From assembly GCF_009429125.1 (NCBI RefSeq), contig NZ_CP045529.1, positions 2,170,001 through 2,234,000 on the forward strand: a stretch of DNA of 64,000 bases, written 5' to 3'. Positions within the stretch are counted from its first letter, which is position 1. The number at the start of each line of letters is the position of its first letter. Of this stretch, positions 39,780 through 48,216 are shown piece by piece. Source of the DNA: Luteimicrobium xylanilyticum. Lineage in GTDB: Bacteria > Actinomycetota > Actinomycetes > Actinomycetales > Cellulomonadaceae. The translations under genes were made by a program, and so were the position numbers. The notes beneath the pieces were generated by a model. The model saw nothing but the letters and a program-made list of their open reading frames with translations. It was not told the origin of the DNA and ran no database searches.

Positions 39780-40613
39780 GTGGAGACCAGGGAGCTGCGC
39801 TACTTCGTCGCCGTCGCCGAGGAGCTGCACTTCGGCCGGGCGGCCGAGCGGCTGGGGATGACGCAGCCGCCGCTGTCCCGCACGATCGCCCGCCTGGAGC
39901 GCCGGCTGGGCGTCGCCCTGTTCGAGCGCACGAGCCGGAGCGTCACCCTGACGGGGCCCGGCACGGTCCTCCTGGCCGAGGGGCGCCAGATCCTCGGCGC
40001 GGTGGCCGCGGCCGAACGGCGCGCGCGACAGGCGGCGACGGGCGGCGCGGGCCTGGTGCTGGGCGCCAAGGCCGGGGGCTCCGGCGACCTGGTGCGCAAG
40101 CTTCTCGACGCCTACGCCGCCGAGCCCGGAGCCGTCCCGGTCGAGGTCCGGCTGTGCGAGGCGCAGCCCCAGGTGCTGCTGCACCGTGGCGAGGCCGACG
40201 TGGCGCTGCTGCACGAGCCCTACGAGTCGACCGCGGGCCTCGACACCGAGGTGCTGCGCTCCGAGGGGCAGATCGTCGTGCTCCCCTCGGCCCACCCGCT
40301 GGCCGGTCGGGCGGAGGTGCGGCTGGCCGAGATCGCCGCCACGCCCGACCCGCCGCTCGCACGCTGGCCCAACGTCGACGGGTACGCCGAGGGTCCGGGC
40401 GTCGAGGTGCACAGCCTCACCCAGCTCTACGAGATGATCGAGCTGGGCAGGGCCGCCTCGATCCTGCCGGAGTCGTGCCGGGCCGACCTCCGGGACGGCG
40501 TGGTCGCGGTGCCCGTCGTCGACGCGAGCGCCGTGACCACCGTGATCGCCTGGCCGCCGCACAGCCGTTCGACGGCCGTCGCCGACCTGATCCGCACCGC
40601 GTCCCGGCTCTGA
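39780..40613 (+). CDS. LysR-family transcriptional regulator
   Basis: A 277-residue regulator. The N-terminal winged helix-turn-helix is typical: ELRYFVAVAEELHFGRAAERLGMTQPPLSRTIARLERRLG (about residues 4-43). The effector domain starts near residue 88. It would control the divergent SDR-DUF2255 pair and perhaps itself. The effector is not predictable. The GTG start is fixed by its -10 box. Confidence 0.92.
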   Translation: METRELRYFVAVAEELHFGRAAERLGMTQPPLSRTIARLERRLGVALFERTSRSVTLTGPGTVLLAEGRQILGAVAAAERRARQAATGGAGLVLGAKAGGSGDLVRKLLDAYAAEPGAVPVEVRLCEAQPQVLLHRGEADVALLHEPYESTAGLDTEVLRSEGQIVVLPSAHPLAGRAEVRLAEIAATPDPPLARWPNVDGYAEGPGVEVHSLTQLYEMIELGRAASILPESCRADLRDGVVAVPVVDASAVTTVIAWPPHSRSTAVADLIRTASRL

Positions 40614-40650
40614 CGGGACGGCTGCGCCGGCGCCCGCCGGGGCACCCGGC

Positions 40651-41079
40651 TCAGCCCGCGAGCGTCCCCGACGCCTCGACGGAGCCGCCGCCCACGGCCA
40701 CGAACCGCTCGGGGCGGACCGCGACGATCACCCGCACGTCGGCGTCGGGGATCGGGTAGACGTTGCCGTAACGCTCCTGGAGCGACCGGTAGAAGGAAGC
40801 CTCGGCGTCGTCCGGGGTGATCGACTCGACGCGCCCCCGCAGCTCCAGGTAGCGGTACCCGTCGTCGGGGTCAGCGATCGACAGCGCGACCCGCGGCTCG
40901 TGCTCCAGGTTGCGGAACTTCTGCCGGGTCGAGGTGTGCGTGAACCGGACGAGCTCGCCGTCCCAGTCGAACCACATGACGCTCGACTGCGGCGCGCCGT
41001 CGGGGCGGATCGTGGCGAGGTGGGCGAACAGGGGACGGCCGAGGAGGTCCGCGTGCGACGCGGGCAGCGTGGTGGGCAT
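40651..41079 (-). CDS. PPOX-class (split-barrel) F420-dependent oxidoreductase-like protein
   Basis: A 142-residue split-barrel protein. The family pattern is clear: FAHLATIRPDGAPQSSVMWFDWDGELVRFTHTSTRQKFRNL, then RVALSIADPDDGYRYLELRGRVE. Such proteins bind F420, FMN or heme; the family in actinobacteria is mostly F420-linked. It faces lysR tail-to-tail and is divergent from the thioredoxin gene. Its substrate is unknown. Confidence 0.85.
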   Translation of the reverse strand: MPTTLPASHADLLGRPLFAHLATIRPDGAPQSSVMWFDWDGELVRFTHTSTRQKFRNLEHEPRVALSIADPDDGYRYLELRGRVESITPDDAEASFYRSLQERYGNVYPIPDADVRVIVAVRPERFVAVGGGSVEASGTLAG

Positions 41080-41221
41080 GGCGCCACCCTAGGCCGCGGC
41101 CGGTCGCACCGCCGCTGATGACGCCCCACCCGGGTGGTCACGGCAGGGACAGGATCCGCGGTCACGGCACGACTAGCGTGCACACGTCCGCGAGGACACG
41201 CACCGACGACAGGAGCAGATG

Positions 41222-41608
41222 ATGGCGACGATCGCGATCACCACGGCCAACCTCGAGGAGCAGCTCGCGAAGCGCGGACTGCTCCTGCTCGACTTCTGGG
41301 CCGACTGGTGCGGGCCGTGCAAGGCGTTCGCGCCCGTCTACGAGGCGCTGTCCGAGGAACGCCCGGACGTCATCTTCGGGAAGGTCGACACCGAGGCCGA
41401 GCCTGGGCTGGCCGCCGCAGCGGGGATCCACGCCATCCCGACGCTGGCCGCGTTCAAGGACGGCACGCTCGTCTTCTTCCAAGCCGGCGCCCTGCCGAGG
41501 CCGGCGCTCACCGACGTCGTCGAGCAGCTGTCCGCGCTGGACGCCGACCAGGTCCGCGCCGCCGCGAAGGCGCACCCGGACCATGCCCCCCACCTCATGC
41601 CGGAGTGA
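41222..41608 (+). CDS. Thioredoxin
   Basis: A 128-residue thioredoxin with the active site WADWCGPCKAF (about residues 27-37) and the cis-Pro in AIPTLAAF. The C-terminal tail (KAHPDHAPHLMPE) is longer than in TrxA. AGGAG lies 6 nt before ATG 41222, so the ATG three bases earlier is less likely. It opens the co-directional 41.2-50.0 kb cluster, its stop being 6 bp from the next start. No thioredoxin reductase is nearby. It may keep a thiol enzyme of the cluster reduced. Confidence 0.92.
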   Translation: MATIAITTANLEEQLAKRGLLLLDFWADWCGPCKAFAPVYEALSEERPDVIFGKVDTEAEPGLAAAAGIHAIPTLAAFKDGTLVFFQAGALPRPALTDVVEQLSALDADQVRAAAKAHPDHAPHLMPE

Positions 41609-41614
41609 CCGACC

Positions 41615-42598
41615 ATGACCACACCACCTGTCTCCCGACCCGTGACGAGCCCGTTCGGCGCACGGACGACCGCCATCGAGGTCGTGGCCGGACTCGACCT
41701 GACCGGCAAGCAGATGATCGTCACGGGAGGGGCGTCCGGGCTGGGAGCGGCCACCGTCGACGCGCTCGCCCGCGCGGGGGCGGCGGTCACGGTCGCGGTC
41801 CGCGACCCGGACGCCGTTGCCCCGGCCTCGGAGAGCGGGCTGCCCGTGCGGGTGGCGCAGCTCGACCTCGTCGACCTCGACTCGATCGCGCGGTTCGTGG
41901 ACGGCTGGACGGGGCCCGTCGACGCGCTCGTCGCCAACGCGGGCGTCATGGCCGTGCCCGACCTCAGGACCACCTCCACCGGCTGGGAGCTGCAGCTCGG
42001 CGTCAACTTCCTCGGCCACTTCGCCCTCGCCCTCGGCCTCCACGATCGGCTCGCGGAGGCCCGGGGCCGGGTCGTCGTCGTCAGCTCCGGCGCGCAGCTG
42101 CGCTCGGGGGTCGACCTGGACGACCTGAACTTCGAGTCACGCCCGTACGACCCGTGGGTCGCCTACGCGCAGTCGAAGAGCGCCGACGTCCTGCTCGCCG
42201 TCGGGATCGCGCGCCACTGGGCCGCCGAAGGGATCACGGCGAACGCCTGTGCACCCGGGTTCATCCACACCAACCTCCAGCGCCACGTCCCGCCCGAGGC
42301 GATGCGGGCCATGGGCGTCCTCGACGACGACGGGGCGCTGATCCACCCCCCGCACTACAAGACCCCCGCCGAGGGGGCCGCGACCGCGGTCTTCCTCGCC
42401 ACGTCCCCTCTCGTCGCCGGTGTCACCGGCGCCTATTTCGAGGACGGTCAGGAATCGTCCGTCGTCGAGGGCGGCACTGACGCACCGGGCGGGGTGGCCG
42501 CCTGGTCGGTCGACCCCGTGCGCGCGGACGCGCTGTGGGACCGCGCGCAGGACGCCGTGGCCGGCCATGTGGGTGGTCACGTCGGGGGCAGGAACTAG
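41615..42598 (+). CDS. SDR-family oxidoreductase (retinol-dehydrogenase-like)
   Basis: A 327-residue short-chain dehydrogenase. Cofactor motif TGGASGLGAATV, ANAG in the structural position, Ser in VVSSGAQL, and the catalytic YAQSK (about residues 184-188). The longer C terminus and the NFLGHFAL motif resemble the RDH/WW-oxidoreductase-like group. A GGAGTGA site overlapping the thioredoxin stop supports ATG 41615. It is the second cluster gene. The alcohol or ketone it acts on is unknown. Confidence 0.9.
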   Translation: MTTPPVSRPVTSPFGARTTAIEVVAGLDLTGKQMIVTGGASGLGAATVDALARAGAAVTVAVRDPDAVAPASESGLPVRVAQLDLVDLDSIARFVDGWTGPVDALVANAGVMAVPDLRTTSTGWELQLGVNFLGHFALALGLHDRLAEARGRVVVVSSGAQLRSGVDLDDLNFESRPYDPWVAYAQSKSADVLLAVGIARHWAAEGITANACAPGFIHTNLQRHVPPEAMRAMGVLDDDGALIHPPHYKTPAEGAATAVFLATSPLVAGVTGAYFEDGQESSVVEGGTDAPGGVAAWSVDPVRADALWDRAQDAVAGHVGGHVGGRN

Positions 42599-42672
42599 CC
42601 CACGACGGCTCCTACCGTCGGGTCGTGGGTGCCGCCCGGCCCCACGACCCGACACCTCGAGGAGACCGAGAC

Positions 42673-43083
42673 ATGACTGACATCACCCTGGACCAGGCAC
42701 TCGTGGTCCTCGACGCGGCCCGGACCAAGGCCGACGAGACCGGCGTACCGTCGACCATCTCCGTGCTCGACGCAGGGGCGCGGACGGTCGCCACCGTCCG
42801 CCAGGACGGCGCACCGCTGATCTCCGTGGACTCGAGCCTGGCCAAGGCCCGCACCGCGGTCTTCTTCCAGAGCCCGACGGCGGCGCTCGTCCCCGCGGTC
42901 CAGCCCGGCGCACCGCTGTACACGCTGGGCGACGCGACGGCGGAGCAGCTGACGTTCCTCGCGGGCGGACGGCCGATCGTGGACGCGCAGGGGAACGTGA
43001 TCGGCGCCGTCGGGTCCGGCGGAGGAACCCCCGACCAGGACGACGTGATCGCCCAGGCCGCGGCCGGGGCCCTGAACCTCTGA
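42673..43083 (+). CDS. GlcG/HbpS-like heme-binding-family protein, copy 1
   Basis: A 136-residue protein of the GlcG/HbpS family (DUF336). Pattern: LDQALVVLDAARTKADETGVPSTISVLDAG, then DSSLAKARTAVFF, and a Gly-rich end GAVGSGGGTPDQDD. It is about 50% alike by eye to the protein at 46520. Family members bind heme (HbpS), sense redox, or accompany 2-hydroxyacid oxidation (GlcG) and glycerol/diol metabolism; none of these is proven here. It has no signal peptide. A GAGGAGA site precedes ATG 42673. Confidence 0.88.
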   Translation: MTDITLDQALVVLDAARTKADETGVPSTISVLDAGARTVATVRQDGAPLISVDSSLAKARTAVFFQSPTAALVPAVQPGAPLYTLGDATAEQLTFLAGGRPIVDAQGNVIGAVGSGGGTPDQDDVIAQAAAGALNL

Positions 43084-43093
43084 CGACACCCGC

Positions 43094-43126
43094 GACGTCG
43101 GCCAGGACCGGCTCCTGGCCGACGTC
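43094..43126. terminator. Strong hairpin between HbpS-like copy 1 and the racemase-like gene
   Basis: A perfect 14-bp stem (43094-43107 with 43113-43126) around a 5-nt loop, starting 11 bp after a stop codon and ending about 30 bp before the next start. It has no T-run. It could be a terminator, a processing site or an attenuator inside the cluster. Confidence 0.5.
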
Positions 43127-43157
43127 GAACCTCATCCGGAGACGAGGCCTGATCCTC

Positions 43158-44264
43158 ATGACCCGACTCACCGTCCGCTCCACGCGGGTACGGGCCGTCA
43201 CGGTCCCGCTGAACCGGCCGATCACGGCCGCGATCGGCCGCTTCGACACCTGGCCGCTGGTGCTCGTCGACGTCCAGTTCGCGGAAGGGGTGACCGGGCG
43301 CAGCTACGTCGCCCCGTACCGTGCCGGGGCGCTCCCCTCGATCGGCAAGGAGATCGTCGACGTCGCGGCGCTCGTGCGCGGCACGCCGGTCGCTCCCCTC
43401 GACGTCGCCGACCGCTCCGCCGGTGCGCTGAACACCATCGGCGAGGCGGGGGTGTCGACCATCGCCCGCTCGGCACTCGACATGGCCTTGTGGGACGGTC
43501 TCGCCAAGGCGCACGCGGTTCCGCTGGTCGAGCTCCTCGGCGGCTCGGTCGGGACGTTCCGCGCCTACAACAGCAACGGGCTGTGGCGCCACGACCCCGA
43601 CACCCTGGCCGAGGAGGCCGTCGAGCTGATCGCCGAGGGTGGGTTCCGCGCTCTGAAGCTGCGGCTGGGACATGACCGGCTCGCCGACGACCTCCGCGCG
43701 ATCCGAGCCGTCCGCGACGGCGTCGGCGACGAGGTCGACCTGATGGTCGACTTCAACCAGTCGTTCGGGCTGGGCGACGCACGCCGCCGTCTGCACGAGC
43801 TCGACGACCAGGGCCTCTACTGGTTCGAAGAACCCGTCGACTACAGCAACGTGCACGGTTGCGGCGAGCTCGCGCGCACGACGCGGACACCGCTGCAGAT
43901 GGGCGAGAACTTCTACGGTCCCCGCGACCTGTACGACATGGTCCGGGCCGGCGCCACGCAGTATGCGATGGCCGACCTCGAACGGATCGGCGGCGTCACC
44001 GGCTGGATCCGCACCGCCGGGCTTGCCGCGGCCGCGGGCGTCCAGCTCTCCAACCACTTGTACCCGGAGTTCGCCGTGCACCTGCTGCGTGCTGCTCCGA
44101 CCGCGCACTGGGCGGAGTGGGTCGACTGGGCCGCACCGGTTCTGGCGGACCCCCTCGTCCCGCGTGACGGTCGCCTCGCCGTGCCCGACCGGCCAGGTGC
44201 GGGGATCGCCTGGGACGAGCCTGCCGTCGCCCGATACCTGGTCCATGAGGAGACGGTGCCGTGA
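43158..44264 (+). CDS. Mandelate-racemase-subgroup enolase-superfamily enzyme
   Basis: A 368-residue protein that aligns gap-free with mandelate racemase from the catalytic lysines to the C terminus at a constant offset of +3 (comparison from memory). Metal ligands Asp198 (DFNQ), Glu224 (FEEP) and Glu250 (GENF), the Asp273-His300 dyad, and Glu320 (AHWAEW) are all kept. Lys167 matches Lys164, but the position of the S-specific base Lys166 is Arg169 (ALKLRLG). The fold abstracts a proton alpha to a carboxylate. With one general base changed, a dehydratase or one-sided epimerase is as likely as a racemase. No mandelate dehydrogenase or benzoylformate decarboxylase is present. Confidence 0.9.
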   Translation: MTRLTVRSTRVRAVTVPLNRPITAAIGRFDTWPLVLVDVQFAEGVTGRSYVAPYRAGALPSIGKEIVDVAALVRGTPVAPLDVADRSAGALNTIGEAGVSTIARSALDMALWDGLAKAHAVPLVELLGGSVGTFRAYNSNGLWRHDPDTLAEEAVELIAEGGFRALKLRLGHDRLADDLRAIRAVRDGVGDEVDLMVDFNQSFGLGDARRRLHELDDQGLYWFEEPVDYSNVHGCGELARTTRTPLQMGENFYGPRDLYDMVRAGATQYAMADLERIGGVTGWIRTAGLAAAAGVQLSNHLYPEFAVHLLRAAPTAHWAEWVDWAAPVLADPLVPRDGRLAVPDRPGAGIAWDEPAVARYLVHEETVP

Positions 44265-44371
44265 CCGTACGCGATGGGTGCCATCGCCAGGGGCACGATC
44301 TCTCGACCGCGGATTCGTAGCGTCGAGGCAGCACGCGGAACGTGCACGGACACGGGACGAAGGAGAGCACG

Positions 44372-45448
44372 ATGAGCACACCGACCCCCCTGGGCTCGTG
44401 GGTGGGCGACGACTACGAGGTCGTCGCCGGGATCACCAGCACGATGCCCACCGGCTTGACGGTCAGCGACGACGGACGGGTGTTCGTCTCGTTCCCCCGC
44501 TGGGGCGACGACGTCCCCTTCACCGTCGCGGAGATCGTCGACGGCCAGCCGGTCCCGTACCCGGACGCCGCCGTCAACGCCTGGGCGGACGACGACGCAC
44601 GAAACCACCTCGTGTCCGTCCAGAGCGTCATCGTGGACCCGAACGGGTCGCTGTGGCTCCTGGACACCGGTGCCCCCAGCTTCGACCCGTTCGTCCCAGG
44701 AGGACCCAAGCTCGTCCAGGTCGACCTGGCCACCGACACGGTCGTGCGCGTCATCGAACCGTCTCGCGAGGCCGTCACGGAGACGACCTACATGAACGAC
44801 GTCCGGTTCGACCTCTCCCGCGGTGAGGCCGGCTACGCGTACATCACCGACTCCCAGCCCGTCGGGGCGCTCATCGTCGTGGACCTCGCGACCGGGGAGT
44901 CCTGGTCGAGGCTGCGTGGCCATACCTCGACCCAGGCCGTCGACCAGTTCCGCGCCGTCGTTCAGGGCGTCGTCCGCGAGGGGTACCGGGTCGGCGCCGA
45001 CGGCATCGCGATCAGTGCGGACGGCTCGCGCCTCTACTACTGCCCGCTGTCGAGCCGGCGCCTGTACTCGGTGGACACGGCAGCCCTGCTGGACCGCGAC
45101 CTGTCCGAGGACCTGGTCGCCGCGACGGTGACCGACCACGGCGACAAGGGCGCGTCCGACGGGATGGAGTCCGACACCGACGGGAACCTCTACGTCACCG
45201 CGTACGAGCACTCGGCCGTGCTGCGGCTCGGAGCGGACGGCAGCTGGTCCACGGTGGTGCACCGGCCCGAGCTCCTGTGGCCCGACACCCTCGCCCTCGC
45301 CTCGGACGGCTACCTGTACGTCAGCGTCAACCAGCTCCCCCGGTCGCCGCTGTTCAACGGCGGGGTCGACGACCGCGTCCCGCCCTATCTGATCATCCGC
45401 GCCCACGTCGGCGCATCGCCGATCCGTCTGAAGGGGGCCACCTCATGA
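44372..45448 (+). CDS. MRJP/yellow-family beta-propeller protein
   Basis: A 358-residue protein without a signal peptide. Its repeats and motifs (GLTVSDDGRVFVSFPRWGDD; LWLLDTGAP; YMNDVRFDL; YAYITDSQPVGALIVVDL; GADGIAISADGSRLYYCPL; SDGMESDTDGNLYVTAYEH) are those of the major-royal-jelly/yellow family, related to SMP-30 lactonases. In insects such proteins bind small molecules or act on dopachrome; the bacterial role is unknown, and a lactonase is plausible. An AAGGAG site lies 6 nt before ATG 44372. It overlaps the quinone reductase start (ATGA). A TAGCGT at about 44318 may be an internal promoter. Confidence 0.85.
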   Translation: MSTPTPLGSWVGDDYEVVAGITSTMPTGLTVSDDGRVFVSFPRWGDDVPFTVAEIVDGQPVPYPDAAVNAWADDDARNHLVSVQSVIVDPNGSLWLLDTGAPSFDPFVPGGPKLVQVDLATDTVVRVIEPSREAVTETTYMNDVRFDLSRGEAGYAYITDSQPVGALIVVDLATGESWSRLRGHTSTQAVDQFRAVVQGVVREGYRVGADGIAISADGSRLYYCPLSSRRLYSVDTAALLDRDLSEDLVAATVTDHGDKGASDGMESDTDGNLYVTAYEHSAVLRLGADGSWSTVVHRPELLWPDTLALASDGYLYVSVNQLPRSPLFNGGVDDRVPPYLIIRAHVGASPIRLKGATS

Positions 45449-46470
45449 GGTCCGTCGTCCACTACGCGCCCGGCACCGCCGACGTGCTCGAGCTCGCCGA
45501 CAGGCCGGTCCCCGAGCCTGGCCCCGGGGAGGTGCGCGTGCGCATCGTGGTCTCCGGGGTCAACCCGACCGACGTCGACGCCCGACGCCGCGGGGCGGGC
45601 ACCGGTCAGCGCTTCGCGGAGCCGCACGTGCCCGGGCAGGACGGTGCGGGCGTCGTCGACGCCGTCGGCGACGGCGTCACCTCGCTGCGCGACGGCGATC
45701 ACGTCTGGGTCTGGGACGCGGCATGGCAGCGGACCGAGGGCACGACCCAGGAGTACGTGGTGCTGCCCGCGCAGCAGGTCGTGGCGCTGGCGGGCGGCGT
45801 GAGCCTCGACGTCGGCGCCTCGCTCGGCATCCCCGCGCTCACGGCGCACCGCGCCCTGACGTCGTTCGCCGAAGGTCCGACGGAGCTGGCCCCCGGGATG
45901 CTCGACGGCGTCACCGTTCTCGTCCAGGGCGGAACCGGCGCCGTCGGGCACGCGGCCGTGCAGCTAGCCGTCTGGGCCGGTGCCAACGTCATCACCACGG
46001 TCAGCAGCCCCGAGAAGGCCCGGCTCGCGGCCGCGGCCGGTGCGCACCACGTCGTCGACTACCGGGCCACCGACGCCCACGACGAGATCAAGGCACTCGC
46101 GCCCGACGGTGTGAACCTGATCGTCGAGGTGAACGCGCACGCCAACATGCCCACCGACCTGTCGGCGATCGCCCCGCACGGGGGGATCTCCCTCTACACC
46201 CCGGGAAGCGGCGGCGTGACCAGCTTCGCGTCACGGCAGGCGATGACCAAGAACGTCCAGGTGTCGTTCATCCTCACCTACACCACCACGCCCGCCCAGA
46301 AGGCGGCGGCGGTGCGTGCGGTGTCCGCAGCGACCGCAGCGGGTGCGCTCGGAGTCGGGGAGGACCACGGTCTGCCGCTGACCCGGTTCGCGCTCGAACA
46401 CGCCGCAGACGCACACCTTGCCGTCGAGCGGCACGTGACCGGCAAGGTCCTCATCGACGTCACCCCGTAG
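45445..46470 (+). CDS. NADPH:quinone reductase-like MDR protein, copy 1
   Basis: A 341-residue zinc-independent medium-chain reductase (zeta-crystallin/QOR type). N-terminal GroES-like domain with SGVNPTDVDARRR and HVPGQDGAGVVDAVG; nucleotide-binding domain with VQGGTGAVGHAAVQLA. No catalytic-zinc cysteines. It closely resembles the protein at 50450-51472 along its whole length. It likely reduces quinones or enones with NADPH. The ATG overlaps the propeller gene's stop. Confidence 0.9.
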   Translation: MRSVVHYAPGTADVLELADRPVPEPGPGEVRVRIVVSGVNPTDVDARRRGAGTGQRFAEPHVPGQDGAGVVDAVGDGVTSLRDGDHVWVWDAAWQRTEGTTQEYVVLPAQQVVALAGGVSLDVGASLGIPALTAHRALTSFAEGPTELAPGMLDGVTVLVQGGTGAVGHAAVQLAVWAGANVITTVSSPEKARLAAAAGAHHVVDYRATDAHDEIKALAPDGVNLIVEVNAHANMPTDLSAIAPHGGISLYTPGSGGVTSFASRQAMTKNVQVSFILTYTTTPAQKAAAVRAVSAATAAGALGVGEDHGLPLTRFALEHAADAHLAVERHVTGKVLIDVTP

Positions 46471-46519
46471 CCGGGCACCACCCGCGGCCCGGTCCCACCC
46501 TCCACGAAAGGCCAATCCG

Positions 46520-46960
46520 ATGCCCCTCGCCCAGATCTCTCCCGTCATCCTCAGCCTCGAGACCGCCCACCAGGCCACCGCCGCCGCGATCGAGAAGGTC
46601 GAGGAGATCGGTATCCCCTACACGCTCACCGTCGTCGACGGCGCGGGCAACCTCGTGCACCTGACTCGCCAGGACGGAGCCGCGATCGCGTCCATCGACA
46701 CCTCCGTCGCCAAGGCCCGCACCGCCGTCTACTTCGGGGCCACGACCGCGTCGCTCGCGGGCGCGGTCGCCGACGGCGGTCCGCTCGCCACCATCCAGAC
46801 GTCCACCACCGTCCCCCTCGCGTTCGTGGCGGGCGGCGTCCCGATCCTGGACGAGGCCGGCGTCGTCGTGGGCGCGTTCGGCGCCGGCGGCGGGTCCCCC
46901 GACCAGGACCACGAGGTCGCACTCGCTGCCGCTGCCGCCGTGACCGCCTCGATGGCCTGA
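46520..46960 (+). CDS. GlcG/HbpS-like heme-binding-family protein, copy 2
   Basis: A 146-residue DUF336 protein, paralogous to the one at 42673: LETAHQATAAAIEKVEEIGIPYTLTVVDGAG, DTSVAKARTAVYFG, and the Gly-rich GAFGAGGGSPDQDHE ending. It has no export signal. A GAAAGG site precedes the ATG. Two copies in one cluster suggest two related ligands or a hetero-oligomer. It lies 2 bp before the LVIVD gene. Confidence 0.88.
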   Translation: MPLAQISPVILSLETAHQATAAAIEKVEEIGIPYTLTVVDGAGNLVHLTRQDGAAIASIDTSVAKARTAVYFGATTASLAGAVADGGPLATIQTSTTVPLAFVAGGVPILDEAGVVVGAFGAGGGSPDQDHEVALAAAAAVTASMA

Positions 46961-46962
46961 CC

Positions 46963-48213
46963 ATGACGACCGCGCCCGAGCTACGCCCCGCCGACCTGGC
47001 CGCCGGCTTCACCCACGTCGGCCACACCGACCAGGGCGGGCGCCCCGACGCGATGCAGGTCCAGTACTGGAACCGGCACGTCTACGTGGGTCACCTGTTC
47101 AGCGGCGGGTTCTCCGTCGTCGACGTGACGGACCCCCGCCACCCGACCCCCGGTGTGTTCGTCCCGGCTCCGGAGCGCACCTGGAACATCCACCTGCAGG
47201 CCGCCGACGACCTCCTGCTCGTCATCCACGCGCGCGACCTGTGGAAGACCCTCGACGTCGAGCAGAACTACTACCAGGGCTCCGTCGGCACTCGTCTGGC
47301 GGGCGCCGAGCAGGACTGGAGCGCTGGCGTCGCGGTCTACGACATCTCGGCCCCCGCCGATCCGCGACCGATCGCTTTCCTGCCGGTCGACGGCATCGGG
47401 GTCCACCGGCTGTGGTTCACCGGGGGCCGCTACGCGTACGCGTCCGTCCTGCCCGACGGCTTCACCGACTACGTCCTGCGCGTGATCGACCTCGCCGACC
47501 CCGCCCACCCGCAGTGGGCCGGAGGGTACTGGCTGCCAGGGATGAACACCGCCGCCGGTGAGAAGCCGACCTGGGACACCGACCGGTGGCGGTACGCGCT
47601 GCACCACGCCATCGTCGCGGGCGACACCGCGTACGCGTCCTGGCGTGACGGTGGCCTGACGATCCTGGATGTCAGCGACCGCGCCGCGCCGACCCTGGTC
47701 TCCCATCGCAACTGGTCCCCGCCCTACGGGGGCGGGACGCACACCGCCTTGCCCCTGCCCGGGCGCGACCTGCTCGTGGTGGCGGACGAGGCGACGGCCG
47801 ACGACCTCGCCGACGGCCTCAAGCACGTATGGGTCTTCGACATCCGCGAGCCGGAGAACCCGGTGAGCATCGCGACGTTTCCCACCCCTGCCGAGGACGA
47901 CTACGCGAGCAAGGGGCGGCATTTCGGCCCCCACAACCTGCACGAGAACCGCCCCGGGAGCTTCGTGTCCGAAGAGCTCGTCTTCGGCACCTTCCAGAAC
48001 GCGGGCGTCCGGGCGTTCGACCTCACCGACCCCTACGCACCACGGCAGGTCGCCGCCTTCGTCCCGGGCGCCCCCGAGACGGTCGTCGACCCCCGGCCCG
48101 GCGGCCGCCCCGTCGTGCAGACCGCCGACGTCTACGTCCGCGACGACGGCATCACGTTCATCACCGACTACAACGGCGGGCTCGACGTGCTCGAGTTCAC
48201 CGGCAAGGAGTGA
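46963..48213 (+). CDS. LVIVD-repeat beta-propeller protein
   Basis: A 416-residue protein of repeats such as FSVVDVTDPRHPTPGVF, VAVYDISAPADPRPIAFL, LRVIDLADPAHPQWAGGY, LTILDVSDRAAPTLV and VWVFDIREPENPVSIATF, i.e. the LVIVD-type propeller. It also holds HFGPHNLHENRPGSF, rich in His and Asn, reminiscent of a metal-binding site in selenium-binding-like propellers. It has no signal peptide, so it is cytoplasmic. Function is unknown. It is tightly spaced with the preceding HbpS-like gene and with poxB. Confidence 0.85.
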   Translation: MTTAPELRPADLAAGFTHVGHTDQGGRPDAMQVQYWNRHVYVGHLFSGGFSVVDVTDPRHPTPGVFVPAPERTWNIHLQAADDLLLVIHARDLWKTLDVEQNYYQGSVGTRLAGAEQDWSAGVAVYDISAPADPRPIAFLPVDGIGVHRLWFTGGRYAYASVLPDGFTDYVLRVIDLADPAHPQWAGGYWLPGMNTAAGEKPTWDTDRWRYALHHAIVAGDTAYASWRDGGLTILDVSDRAAPTLVSHRNWSPPYGGGTHTALPLPGRDLLVVADEATADDLADGLKHVWVFDIREPENPVSIATFPTPAEDDYASKGRHFGPHNLHENRPGSFVSEELVFGTFQNAGVRAFDLTDPYAPRQVAAFVPGAPETVVDPRPGGRPVVQTADVYVRDDGITFITDYNGGLDVLEFTGKE

Positions 48214-48216
48214 GCG

